Positions 1 to 11,759 of a stretch of 64,000 bases of DNA are shown one piece after another. Below the pieces are notes generated by a model. It did not search any database. It was not told the origin of the DNA and was given only the letters and a program-made list of their open reading frames with translations. This stretch comes from CAMREV01 sp051650525 (GTDB taxonomy: Bacteria; Bacillota_I; Bacilli_A; Mycoplasmatales; Mycoplasmoidaceae): assembly GCA_051650525.1 (NCBI GenBank), contig JBOFJE010000008.1:114676-178675 (forward strand), written 5' to 3'. The position numbers and the translations under genes are program-made. The first letter of the stretch is position 1. Every line of letters begins with the position of its first letter.

Positions 1-1
1 T

Positions 2-187
2 GGAGCAAAAACTATTGATTTATATAAATATTTGAAAAAACAAATAAATAATGCAAATGGTACAGAAAAAATTCTTTGAAACTTTGAAAAATTTTTAATT
101 AGTAAGGAAGGAAAAGTGATTAATCGTTTTTCTCCAAAATTAGAATTAGAAAAAGTTGAAGCAGAAATAATTAAAGCATTAAAATAA
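2..187 (+). CDS. glutathione peroxidase, C-terminal end (partial)
   Basis: Last 61 codons of a gene that begins before the window. The readable end carries the WNFEKFLI stretch (W coded by TGA) followed by ISKEGKVINRFSP, which is the conserved C-terminal strand-helix of the glutathione/thiol peroxidase (BsaA/Gpx) family. These enzymes reduce peroxides in the cytoplasm with a thiol donor. The catalytic Cys/Gln region lies outside the window, so activity cannot be judged. The gene converges on metG and shares a hairpin terminator with it. Confidence 0.8.
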
Positions 188-213
188 AAAATTGGTATTA
201 GACACCAATTTTT
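187..213. terminator. shared bidirectional terminator between gpx and metG
   Basis: A 10-bp stem (AAAAATTGGT / ACCAATTTTT) with a 7-base loop is flanked by A and T runs on both sides, so it can end transcripts from either strand. Its right arm reaches the metG stop codon (213-215). Confidence 0.75.
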
Positions 214-1757
214 TATTTTCTCATAAACAGTATTTCTGAATAATTTAATTTATCATTAGAATTTAATTCATAGTTAAACAAATTATCAATGTGAGATTGG
301 CTTGAAGAACATTTTAAAAATTCTAATGCCTTTTTTCCTTTATTAACTAAAATAGGTTGGAAACAATAAGCATATGTTAAAACAGCATTATAAAGAACAA
401 CTAAAAATTCATTTAATTCTTTTTGTTTATTTTCTTTGAAATAAATTCATGGTTTGCATTCTTCTATAAATGAATTTATATAATTTGCTAATTTATCTAA
501 TGAAAATGTAATTTCATTAACATTTAAAGAATTTATTTTAAGTTTAAATTTTTGAATTCAGTTTTTGCATTTATTTTCAAATTCAATATGAATAGGTGTT
601 TCAAATTTTTGGTATTTTGGAATATAACCATCATTATACTTTTTCAATAAACCAATAGTTCTTGAAATAATATTGCCAAAATTATTGGCTAAATCAGCAT
701 TGTATACATTTTTAAAAACTTGCATATCAAAAGTCGAGTCTGAAATGACATTAATTTGTTTCATTAAAAAATAGCGTAAAGAATCAGAATCATATTCATT
801 GATAATTGAATGAGGATCAATAACATTATTTAATGATTTAGACATTTTTAATAATTGGTTATTATCATTATTATTTGTAATAATCCAACCATGAGAAATA
901 ATTTTATTTGGTAATTCAAAATCAAGCATTTTTAATAATATTGGTCAATATATACAGTGAAATCTAGTTATTTCTTTTGAAAGCAAATGAACTTTTTCAC
1001 ATTCACGATTTCAAAATTTATCATTTACATGATTAATTGACAAAGAAGATAAATAATTTAATAATGCATCTATTCAAACATAAATAGTATGTTTTTGATC
1101 ATTTAATAGTTTAATTCCTCAATTGACATTAGTTCTTGTAACAGATAAATCTTCAAATTCATAGTTTAAAAAATTATTAATTAATTCATTGACTCTATTT
1201 TTTGGAAAGATAAAATCTTCATTTTTTTGATAAAAATTAATTAGTCAATCTTTGAAAATAGTTACTTTTAAAAAATATGATTCCTCTTGTTTTTTAATCA
1301 ATTCATGGCCAAATGAACATTTTTTAATGTTATTTTCTTCGACAATATCACTTTTTCTAATATTTTCTTCACATGAAACACAATATCATGTTGTTCAATT
1401 GTCTTTATAAAGGTAATCTTTTGCAAAAAGAATGTCAAAAATTTTTTGAACATATTTTTGGTGCCCTAAATTAGATGTTCTAATAAAATAATTAAAATCA
1501 ATATCTAATTTTTTTCATAATTTTTTAAATAAAAAATGATTATCATCAACAAATTCTCGAGGATCAATATTTAATTCAGCTGCCTTATTTTCAATTTTTT
1601 GTCCATGTTCATCCATACCAGTCAAAAAAAAGACATCATAATCTAATATTTTTTTATATCTAGAAAGCACATCTGCCATAACAGTAGAATATGCATGGCC
1701 TATATGGGGTTTGCCAGAAGAATAATAAATAGGTGTTGTAATATAGAATTTATTCAT
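213..1757 (-). CDS. metG: methionyl-tRNA synthetase
   Basis: Charges tRNA-Met with methionine in the cytoplasm. The 514-residue protein, read through several TGA(Trp) codons, has the class I signatures: the HIGH motif in GKPHIGHAYS near residue 20 and KMSKS in LKMSKSLNN in the middle third. A CVSC...CSFGH pair in the connective domain looks like a zinc knuckle. The C-terminal anticodon-binding helical domain is present, with KPW before the final helix. Length matches the short mycoplasma type, without the C-terminal tRNA-binding extension. It lies 15 bases downstream of rarA and is probably the last gene of the deoC-prs-rnmV-rsmI-rarA-metG run. Confidence 0.95.
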
Positions 1758-1772
1758 TATAATGTTTCTTAA

Positions 1773-3005
1773 TTATTTACTGTTCTTTATTATATCTCAA
1801 TAAGCAAGCATTTTTTGTTCTAATTTTGAAGATTTTTTTGGAATGTAATATTTTTTATTTTCTAGTTTTTTTGGTAAATATTCTTGATGGACTCAACTAT
1901 TGATATAATCATGTGGATATTTGTATCCAAATACTCCAATTGCCTTTGATGATGGATAATTATTATCTTTAATATGATTAGGTATTGGATAAATCATTCC
2001 ATTTGCAATATCGTTTAAAGCAGTTGTAATAGCATTATTTGCAGCATTAGATTTTGGACTTAAAGCAAGTTCAATCACCAAACAAGCTAAAATTTGATTA
2101 GCTTCTGGGAATCCCACCTCTTTAGCAGCAGCAATACCAGCATGTATTCTTCCAATAAGAAGTGGGTTTGCTAATCCTATATCTTCATATGCACATGCAA
2201 TTATTCTTCTCGAAATTGCAATTAAATCACCTGATAATATAAGTCTTGCTAAATAGTATACAGCAGCATTTGGATCACTTCCTCGAATTGATTTATGCAA
2301 TGCAGATTTTAAATTATGAAAATCTTCACCCTGTTTATGATTTGGGCATTGATTTTCAAATTTTAAATTTTTAATATGATTTAATTTAATATCATTGTCA
2401 TACACATTTTTTAAATATTCAACAATATTTAAAGCACTTCTAAAATCATATCCACTTTTTATAATAATTTCTTTTAAGGCATCATTTTGAATTTTTATAT
2501 CATATTTCTTTATAATTTTATTTAATCCAAACATCAACTCTTCTTCTGTTAAATTTTCAAATTGAATTATTTGACATCTACTTCTAATTGCAGGATTAAT
2601 TACAAAAAAAGGATTTTCAGTTGTAGTTGCAAAGATAATAATTTCTTTTTTTTCAATTGAGGATAATAATATATCTTGTTTATCTTTATTTAATCGATGA
2701 ATTTCATCAATTATAATAACATAATAATTTTCACTCAATTTAGCTTTATTTAAAATTTCAATTAAATCCCTTTTACTATCAATTGATGCATTAAAAAAAC
2801 TAAAAGGAGTGTTAGTTTCTAAGCAAATTAATTGTGCAATCGAGGTTTTCCCAGTCCCTGGAGGACCAAAAAAAATTAAACTTGTAAAATATTTATTAAT
2901 AATCATTTTGGTAATAATTCCACTATTACCAAAAATATGTTTTTGACCAATAAAATCATCAATTTTTTTTGGTCTTTCTAATTCTGACAATGGTTTATTA
3001 TTCAT
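1773..3005 (-). CDS. rarA: replication-associated recombination protein A (RarA/MgsA AAA ATPase)
   Basis: A clamp-loader-like AAA+ ATPase acting at stalled replication forks. The 410 residues show Walker A GPPGTGKTS (about residues 46-54), Walker B IIDEIHR, a sensor region TTTENP, the arginine finger segment RSRCQ, and then the MgsA C-terminal tetramerisation domain with SDPNAAVYYLARL and YEDIGLANP. The ATG overlaps the rsmI stop by 8 bases, suggesting coupled translation. Complete by length compared with the bacterial family (about 420). Confidence 0.95.
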
Positions 3006-3825
3006 TTTTTATCTTTTCATAATCTAAATATAATTGATTTGGTTTCATTTCATATTTATAAGCAACAATTTTACAAGCATCTTTTAATCTATTACCTGAT
3101 TTCACCAATTTATTAATTTCATATCAAATGATATTATTATCAATTTGTTGATTAAATATATTTTCCATAACAATAACAAATTCTCCCCTTAAATCTATTT
3201 GATTTAGTAAATTAGATATTTTTCCAAAATACCTTTTTTCATTTAACTTTGTTAATTCTTTAAGAACACAAATGTTAATATCACCAAAAACTTTTTGAAT
3301 AAATTTTAAGCTATCAAGAAGTTTATTGGCACCTTCAAAAATAACTATTGTAGCATTAATTTTTTTTAAATTTAATAGTTCTAATTCCTTTTTACTTTTA
3401 TTATTTGATAAAAAACCTTGAAAATAAAAATTATTTGTTGGAAATCCAGAAAGTAAAAGAGCATGTAAGATAGCAGAACTACCATTAATAATTTCTGGAA
3501 TTATTTTAAGTTTATTAAATATTTCTCAAAATTTATATCCAGGGTCAGAAATCATTGGATACCCAGCATCACTAACTAATGCACAAGAACCAACATCAAT
3601 CATTTTTTTGATTAACTCAAAATCAATTTTATTTTCAGTATAAATATTATTTACAACAAATATTTTATTATCATAATTTATATTAAGTTTACTCAATAAT
3701 TTTTTAGTTACACGTGTGTCTTCACAAAAAAAAGTTTTACTATCATTAAAGGCTTCAATAGCCCTTTTATTAATTTCTTTCATATTACCAATTGGTGTGG
3801 AAATAATATAAAATTTATTACTCAT
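2998..3825 (-). CDS. rsmI: 16S rRNA (cytidine-1402-2'-O)-methyltransferase
   Basis: Methylates the ribose of C1402 in 16S rRNA using SAM. The 275-residue protein begins MSNKFYIISTPIGNM and has the family motifs: STPIGN, CEDTRVTKKLL, SDAGYPMISDPGY and NGSSAILHALLLSGFP. An earlier in-frame ATG seven codons upstream was rejected because the family begins right at this segment. ATGAGTAA at the 5' end overlaps the stop of rnmV by 8 bases, and the 3' end overlaps rarA by 8. Confidence 0.93.
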
Positions 3826-4360
3826 ATTTTTCTTTTTCCAAATCATTTATTATTTTATTAATATCATTATAGGTAAGCTTTAAATAATTTAATATTTTAA
3901 ATAATTGTTTATGATTTAAATAGCAAATATTTAGATTATTACATAATAATAATCTTTTTTCATTTGTGTTTAAAGAAAGTGTTAAATATTCATTTCAAGT
4001 AATTGACTCATCAGCATTCTTTGAAAATGTAACTAAATTTTTCAAGCTTTCTTTTATTTTATTATCATAAGATTCTGCCACCCCAATTTTTTTTGTTTTA
4101 TATTTGAAGTTTGTTTTAGAAATAAAAGCATGTTTTGCATTTGGAATAAAATTGATAATTTTGTTTCTGATAAGCTTTCCGTTTTTATCTGGATCTAAAA
4201 AACAAATAATACCTCTTGTCTCATTTATTTTTTTTAAAGTATTGATTTCATTAATTGAAAAATTTGTCCCATTTGTTTCAAAAGTTTCAATATCAGGATA
4301 AATTTTCTTGAGTTTTGCAGTATCAGTTTTACCCTCCACAACAATTATTTCTTTAATCAC
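3818..4360 (-). CDS. rnmV: ribonuclease M5 (5S rRNA maturase)
   Basis: Trims 5S rRNA precursors. 180 residues with an N-terminal Toprim domain: IIVVEGKTDTAKL holds the catalytic Glu, and CFLDPDKNGK is the DxD motif. This is the usual size of RNase M5. The start is GTG (4358-4360), chosen because the Toprim strand begins immediately after it. The start codon overlaps the prs stop (GTGATTAA), and the 3' end overlaps rsmI. In many Firmicutes rnmV is next to ksgA; here it sits between prs and rsmI. Confidence 0.9.
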
Positions 4361-5354
4361 TAATTAAATCTCAATACTTTTGATAAACTTGACCAACTGA
4401 ACCAGATGTAAAATCTGATATTAAAACATCAGCAAAAAATTCTGCTAAATTGACAATGTGAATATTTGGATGTTCAACATGATAATTACTTTCAATACTA
4501 TTAGTTATATAAAGATCAGAAATGATTCCATCAGCAATTGCTTTTTCAAAAACTTTAATGGAATTATTTGAAAACAAGCCATGAGTAGCCATTACAGTAA
4601 TACTTTTTGATTTCCTAGATTTTAATATCTTGCAAGCTGCTAAAATAGTACCCCCTGTATCAATCATATCATCACATATAATACAGTCTTTCCCTTCAAC
4701 ATCTCCTAATACATTATCTGAAATAACTTGATTATGTTCAGGCCTTCTTTTATCAATGATAGCAAGAGGGGCTCCTATTTTTTTTGCAATTTGTCTAGCA
4801 TTTTTAACACCACCATAATCTGGAGAAACTATTACAAGATTTTTTCGATGAATTTTAGAAATAATTTCACGAAGCAAAATCATAGCTGCTTTTAAAGTAT
4901 CAACAGGGATATCAAAAAAACCTTGAGCTTGATCAGAATGAATATCCATTATAACAACTTTATCAGCACCAGCCATTTCAATCATATTAGCCACTAATTT
5001 AGCAGTAATTGGCTCTCTGCCACTAGTTTTACGATCTTGTCTGGCATATCCAAAATAAGGAATGATTATAGTAATTGTTTTTGCTGATGATCTTTTTAAC
5101 ATATCAATTGTTATTAACAATTCTATCAAACTATCATTTACAGGAGATGATGTTGATTGAAAAACAACAACATCTTTATTTCTAACAGATTCTAAACTTT
5201 TAACAAAAATTTCTCCATCAGAAAAATTTTTAATTAATAATTCAGATTCTTTAATATTTAATAATTTTGCAACTTCATTAGTAATTAATTTAGATTTAGA
5301 TAATCCAAATAAAGCAAAATTATTTAAAAATACAGGTTTTTTTTTTGTTTTCAT
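4353..5354 (-). CDS. prs: ribose-phosphate pyrophosphokinase
   Basis: Makes PRPP from ribose 5-phosphate and ATP for nucleotide synthesis. The 333-residue protein has NFSDGE, YFGYARQDRK (flexible loop and ATP contacts), MDIHSDQAQGFF (substrate site), a KNARQIA region, and the PRPP-binding loop CDDMIDTGGT. The C-terminus continues through a TGA(Trp) to WDLISD. It lies 26 bases downstream of deoC, which feeds the same pentose phosphate pool, and overlaps rnmV by 8 bases. Confidence 0.96.
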
Positions 5355-5380
5355 AATTATATTAAAATTAAATATTAATT

Positions 5381-6319
5381 TTATTCCTTGTCTTTTTCAA
5401 TAATTATTTCAATTGGTTCTAGAATAATATCTTTGTCTTTAGATTCTATTTTATTATTAGTTGAATCTTGTTGTTTATCATCATTTTTTTTGTTATCTAT
5501 TTTATTTATTGACTCATTAGTATTATCAATGTTATTAATATCTGATAAACTGTTTTCATCTACTTGATTTTCAATTAATTCATCAACAAATTCTCCATAC
5601 TCATTTTTATATAAAAAAATTTCATTTTCTCTTTTATTCTTAGCATTATCTTTTAAAATTTCTAATTCAAGAATTTCATTTATTATTTTCATTGATTTTG
5701 AAGTGCCAACAACATCAGCTCCAGCTTCAATCATCCTTTTGCACTTTAAAAATGAATCTATTCCTCCACTTGCCTTAATCTTTATATTTGAGCCTCTTAA
5801 AATTTCTTTTCACTTAGAAATAATATTTTCTCTTGCTCCAATTGGTGAAAATCCAGTTGATGTTTTAATGTAATCTGCTTTTGATAATTTAACCATTTCA
5901 CATACTTTAATATTCTCTTCATCAGACAAAAGTCCACTCTCAACAATAACTTTAACGATCGAACTATTACTAGAATTTTTAATTTGATTAATCTCATCAA
6001 TACAATAATCAATGTTACCTTCTTTAAACTTGGAAATATTCATTACCATATCAATTTCATCAACACCATATCTTATTGCATTAAGAGTTTCATAAACCTT
6101 TACATCTGTTGTATTTTGTCCAAGGGGAAATCCAACTACAGTTACAATCTTTATTTTTGAATCTCTTGGAATTAATTGCCTTACTAATTCAACATTGCAT
6201 GGATTTATACAAATTCCATGATATTTATTTTCCAATACTTCTTCAACAAGAATTTTAATATCATTTTCTGAGCAAGTAGAACTTAAATTAGTCGCCTCTA
6301 AATATCTATTTATTTCCAT
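5381..6319 (-). CDS. deoC: deoxyribose-phosphate aldolase with long charged C-terminal tail
   Basis: Cleaves 2-deoxyribose 5-phosphate to glyceraldehyde 3-phosphate and acetaldehyde, salvaging DNA sugars. Residues 1-220 are a complete DeoC TIM barrel: NRYLEATNLS at the start, VVGFPLGQNTTDVK, the DEIDMVMN strand, the Schiff-base lysine region in DYIKTSTGFS, and KASGGI near the end. After MIEAGADVVGTS about 90 extra residues follow, rich in Glu, Asp, Asn, Ile and Lys, in one open frame to a TAA. DeoC usually ends near 220 residues, so the tail is unusual. It is the first gene of the run ending at metG. Confidence 0.93.
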
Positions 6320-6344
6320 AATTAAACTCCAATTTTATAATTTT

Positions 6345-6373
6345 ATTATAGAATTTATTTTTTACATAATTAA
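6345..6373 (-). promoter_or_regulatory. possible promoter of the deoC-prs-rnmV-rsmI-rarA-metG run
   Basis: On the minus strand a TATAAT box (6345-6350) stands about 25 bases before the deoC start, with a weak TTATGT-like -35 about 17 bases further up. It follows directly after the polC terminator, which is where a new promoter is expected. The -35 match is poor. Confidence 0.4.
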
Positions 6374-6387
6374 AATAATTTTCGAAA

Positions 6388-6421
6388 TGTAAAAAAAAAA
6401 ATTAGCACTTGTGCTAATTTT
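6388..6421 (-). terminator. terminator of the polC gene run
   Basis: On the minus strand AAAATTAGCA pairs with TGCTAATTTT around a 4-base loop and is followed by a run of about ten T. It lies 180 bases past the polC stop. The 6422-6603 stretch between them has no convincing gene, only an inverted repeat TACTTAATA/TATTAAGTA. Confidence 0.75.
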
Positions 6422-6603
6422 AACTTACTACTTAATAAACTTGACAATATTAAGTAAAATAAATCTATGATAAATAAATTTATTTCGAAAACTTTACTTA
6501 TCTTTACTTAAATAAAAATTTAAGATATGTTTTAAAAGTATTCTATTATATTAAATCAGAATTAAATTGGATTTCAATATTAATAAATAACTTTAATTAT
6601 TTT

Positions 6604-9600
6604 TTACGATAAATTATTTAAAACACCATAATTATCAAGTGTCTTTAAAACAGTTTTATTTATTTTAGTTCTAGAAAGAAAATCCTCCTTATCAGAAAAA
6701 TATTTTTCTTTTCTTGCAGTAATTATTGAAGATGCAGCTGTCTCACCAAGACCTGGAATAATTGAAAATGGTGGAATTAAATAATCAGATTTAACAATGA
6801 ATTCTTTCTCAAGTGAATACTTTAAATCTACCATCTTAAATTTAAAACCACGTTCCATCATCTCTAGTAAAATCTCATAAATAACCATCAAGTCTATCTC
6901 CTTCTGTTTTACTTGATATTTAGTTTTAGAATTTTTTAATAAACTATTAATTTCATTGTATTTTTCTCTAATATATTCTTTTCCTTTAGTTATAATTTCC
7001 ACATCAAAATTACTAATTCTAATTGAAAGATATGAAGCATAAAAATCAAGAGGGTAATATTTTTTATACCAAGCAATTTTTCATGCCATATCCACATATG
7101 CTGTTGCATGTGCCTTTGGGAATAAATATTTTATTTTTTGGCAGGATTCAATGTATCATTCAGGAACATTAGCAGATTTCATAATATCAATATATTCTTT
7201 TTTTAGGCCCATGCCTTTTCTAACATCTTCCATAATTTTAAAACTAATTAATGGATCAATCATCTTTTCTTGTAAATAAACCATAATATCATCACGACAA
7301 GAAATTACTTCTGAAATATCTATATTTTTTTTAGAAATCAATTCTTTAGCATTATTATTTCACACATCAGTTCCATGAGATAAACCAGAAATTCTCACTA
7401 GATCAGAAAAATTCTTAGGTTTGGTAATTTCAAGCATTTCTCTCACGAATTTTGTTCCAAATTCTGGAATCCCAAAAGAAGCTACACTGCTATTAAAGAG
7501 ATTTTCCTTCTTGATTCCAAGAGAACTTATATCATTAAACATCATCATAACTTTCTCATCATTATTAGGAATTAATTTAGGATCATATCCAGTTGATTTT
7601 TTTAACATTTTTAAAACTGTTGGAGAATCATGACCTAATATATCAAATTTAAGCAAGGCATCATGTAGGGATTCAAATGCATAGTGAGTGGTATATCAAT
7701 CTTGGGTTTTATCATCTGCAGGATAATTAAATGGAGTAAAATCATAAACATCTTTTTCTAGCGGAACAACAATAATTCCTCCAGGGTGTTGTCCTGTAGT
7801 TCTTTTAACATTACAACATTTTTTTGCCAAACGTTTAATTTCAGCATTTGTAACATTATGTTTGTTAGTTAATTCACAATAATTTTTTACATATCCATAT
7901 GCAGTTTTTTCAGCAACAGTACTAATAGTCCCAGCTCTAAAAACATGTGTTTTACCAAAAGTTTTTTTAATATAATTATGTGCTTTTGATTGATACTCAG
8001 CCGAAAAATTTAAATCAATATCAGGTACTTTATCACCATTGAATCCCATGAATACTTCAAAAGGGATATTATGGCCATCTCCTTCCATTTTTTCTCCACA
8101 TTTACCACATTTTATTTTTTCTAAATCAAAGCCTGAATTTACATTTTTCACAAATAAAAAATTTTTACAATTATGACATAAATAGTATGGTGGTAAAGGG
8201 TTAACATCAGTAATATTTATAAGAGTTGCAACAAATGAAGAACCAATTGAACCCCTTGAACCAACAAGATAATCATCATCATTAGATATTTTCACTAATA
8301 AATGACTAAATCAATAAATTACACCATAGCCATTATCAATTATTGAAGATAATTCCCATTCCAGTCTTTTTTGCAAAAATTCATGAGGATTATCACCATA
8401 AATTAATCTCAAATTTTTATAAGCAAGTTCTTTTAAATTTTCTTCAGCATTGCTAATAATGGGTGTTTGCAATTTAGTTTGAATTGGTTGAATATTATTA
8501 TCAATCATATCTACAATTAATTTTGGATTTTTAATAACAATTTCATATGCAATTTCTTTACCTAAAAATTTAAAATCACTAAGCATTTCATCCGTGGTTT
8601 TAAAATAAAAATCAGTCATAATTGCATTTGATTCATTATAACTATATAACCTATGTGGCTTACCACCAATTGCTTTGGTGTGAATAAAAATGTCATAAAC
8701 AATTTGATCTTTCTTATCAATATAAAAAGGTTCATTAGAAGCTAAAACTTTTTTTCCTAATTTAATAGATGCATCATAAATTCTCTTTAATATTTTCTCA
8801 ATTTTTTTTTCATCAAAATTTTCTCTTAAAATATCATGATTAAAATTTGAAGGTGGGCAAATAAAAATGAAATCATATTTCTTAATTTTATTTTCTAAAT
8901 CTAAATCAATATCATATAAAGCAGATTCAAAAATATCACCACTAGTTGGTGAATTTGAAAATAAAAGATTTTTAGTACTATTTAAAAAATCCTTTTCTAA
9001 AAGATATGGATAATCATGAAGATTATCAGTTAATGATTTAGAAATTATTTGATACATTTCTTTAATACCTAATTGATTAAGACAATGAAAATTTGCAAGG
9101 TAAGGTCTAGTTTTATTTATTAAAGATTCATTTACAATATTATTATTAATATTCAATAAATTATCAATTTTATTTTCCAATAATTGATCAATTAAAATTT
9201 TTCATACATCTAACAAAACTTTTGCATCAAAATCTGCTCTGTGAGCAGTTATATCATTATATTCAATTTTATATTTTCTACACAAAGAACCTAATGAATG
9301 AGATTTAAATTTATTTAATGATCTAGATAATACCATTGTATCAATTAATGGATTATCCACTTTTCCAAGACTATATTTTTCAAGTTTACTATTAATAAAA
9401 TTAATATCAAATGATATCCCATTATGAGCAATTAGAATAGATTTTCCAAAAAAATCCTTTATCATTTTTAAAGCTTTTTTGATTTCAAGTCCTGTTTTTA
9501 CCATATCGTCTCTAATACCTGTTAGTTGACTTATTTTTTGGGGAATATTTACCTTAGGATTAATAAAAAATTGAATTTCATCAACTATCTTTTCATTTTC

Positions 9601-10860
9601 ATATTTAATTGCCCCAAACTCAATAATCTCATCCAAAAAAGGGTATAAACCAGTTGTTTCAATATCAAATACAACATATGATGCATTTTTTAATTCAATA
9701 TCAACAGGGTTTATAACAGCTTTTAACCGTGATTCTACTAAATTTGTTTGAAATCCATAAATTATTTTTATTTGATCTTGGTGTTTTTTTGAAAAATTAA
9801 ATGCCTCAGGGAATGATTGACAATTTAGCTTATCTGTTAAACCTATGGCATGATGACCATTCAAAATTGCTCTTTTTCCAAATTCAGTAAAATTATTTAA
9901 TCCTTCAAATGAACTCATGTTAGTATGTGCTAAAAGTTCAATTCTTTTTTCAGCAGAAGTATCAATATTTTCTAGAGTATTATGTTTTTCCAATTTTAAA
10001 ATTTCAATAATATTTCCTGTAATATCATTTTTTTCATATTTATCTATCTCTAAAGCAATCCTTGTCTTAATTAAATCTCCAATTTTTAAAGTGCTTACAA
10101 AATTAATAAAATTTTTACAAAGTCAGGGAAGAAATTTAATAATAATAGAACTAGTTTCATCTGAAACATATAACTTATAAATTTTTTGATTATTTTTAGT
10201 ATTCATAATTTCAATTTGGAATATTTCACCAACAATAACTGCTTCTTTATCATTAATATTTAAATTGATAATTTTACTTTCCTTACCACTTATTCTCACT
10301 CGTTTGATTAAATTTTCACTATTACCAGGGTTTTTTTCAGATATTAAAATTTTCTGTTTTGATTCCCGATATAGTTCAATATCTCTTTTTTTTTCATCAA
10401 ATTCAAATTTAATATCAGCAAAAATAATTCCAAAAGATGATAAAAAATTTTTTATCATTTCCAAGTGGTTTTTTAAATCATATTCTTCTGAAATATTTAA
10501 ATATTTCATATAAAGAATATTATTTTCAATTCTTCCAGATTTTCTTTCAAGAACATTTTTAGTTTTATTATTTAATAATTTATTATCTTTTGAAAAATAA
10601 ATTAAATAGGAACTAACATCTTCAAAATTATAAATGCAGTTTTTAAAATTAAATACAAAATTTATTTCATTTTGATTTTGAATTTTTTTTATTAAAGGGA
10701 TTAAAATTTCTGGTAAAAGTAGTTTTTCAAAAATTAAATGAATCTGAATAATTTCATTATTTAAATTAACAGAAAAAGAACAACATCCCAAAATTTGTTC
10801 AATTTCTATGTTGTCTAATAATTTTGTTTTTTCAAAAAAGAGTCTAATTTTATTTTCCAT
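6604..10860 (-). CDS. polC: DNA polymerase III alpha subunit, PolC type
   Basis: Replicative polymerase with built-in proofreading, 1418 residues, one frame across several TGA(Trp) codons. Order: N-terminal and OB domains (1-290), PHP domain from about 305 interrupted by a DEDDh 3'-5' exonuclease (VVFDIETTGL near 400, LIAHNGISFD, HRADFDAKVLLD), remaining PHP, a zinc-binding CHNC...CGKC knuckle near 900, and the polymerase core with catalytic PDIDLNFS near 950. The C-terminus has the helix-hairpin-helix IPGLGETAA. The PHP metal motif reads ELLAHTNMS where PolC normally has a second His, so that site is probably inactive. It follows dxr and rseP, an ancestral Firmicutes order. Confidence 0.97.
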
Positions 10861-10882
10861 TGCTGTTTGTGCTTTCTAATTA

Positions 10883-11758
10883 TTAATATGTAGATATCAT
10901 CAATGTAATTAAAGGTGATAGTGTTAAATAAAGAATAAAAATAATTCCAATAATTCCAATTCTTTCAATAGTTTTTTGATTCAATGATTTTTTTGAAATA
11001 AATTCATAATTGATAGTTAAAATTTTAAACATATCAAGTGGTGGAAAAGGAATAGAATTTAGTATTGCAGTAAATAAATTAAATATCATTATTAAAATAA
11101 GAAAATTAATAAATTTATTAGGGCTATGATATAAAACTATATTTTCTGAATTAATAAAAACAATTGGAGAAAAGATTTTTTCTAGAAATAACTTTAGTTG
11201 ATAAAAATCAAAATTTACATTTAATTTATGAATTTGTAAAATCCCAAATATTATTCAAAATATAAAAAAATTTACTAAAATACCAGCTAAAGTAATAAAA
11301 TTTTTGCCCAAGTTGCCACAATCATTAAAAATAATTTTATTCTCTGGTGTTTTTTCTAATAATCTACTATATTTTATATAGCCATTGATTTGCAAAAATT
11401 CTTTAATATTTTGATAATTATAATTTCCTTTTTTGTGTAATCAAAAAAAATGTTCTCATCTTTTCAATTTGGCTTTATTTAAATCGATTTTAAGATTTTG
11501 ATATTCAAGTAAGCACTCTTTTCCATAATTTCTAAGTTCTTTAGAATCTAATAAAACAAAAGCACCAATTAAAAAAAACCGAAAAGAAAATTTTACACCT
11601 TTAAAATAAAAATAAAAAATAGTTGGTCCAAAACCAATAGAATATTCAGATATATTGATCTTATAAAATTTAGCAATAAAAAAATGACCTAATTCATGAA
11701 CTGATAAAGTTATCACAATGGCTGATAAAAATATAATTATTTCTAAAAAAATAGTCAT
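10883..11758 (-). CDS. rseP: site-2-protease family zinc metalloprotease (RseP/RasP-like)
   Basis: Intramembrane protease that cuts membrane-bound substrates. The 291-residue protein starts with a membrane helix holding the metal motif HELGH (about residues 21-25), then strands typical of the family (FGPTIFYF, FRFFLIGAFVLL). The C-terminal helices include the conserved NSIPFPPLDMFK, corresponding to the NLLPIPPLDGG region that supplies the third ligand. It is shorter than the usual 400+ residues; no PDZ domain is obvious. It lies between dxr (1 base away) and polC (22 bases), as in other Firmicutes. Confidence 0.87.
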
Positions 11759-11759
11759 A

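Noticed and set aside
5797..6012. Open frame of 71 codons overlapping deoC
   Set aside because: Out-of-frame shadow of deoC, with no ribosome site and no family resemblance.
6441..6471. Plus-strand TTGACA...TATGAT promoter-like pair after polC
   Set aside because: The spacer is 19 bases and no plus-strand gene or clear RNA follows; such matches are common in AT-rich sequence.
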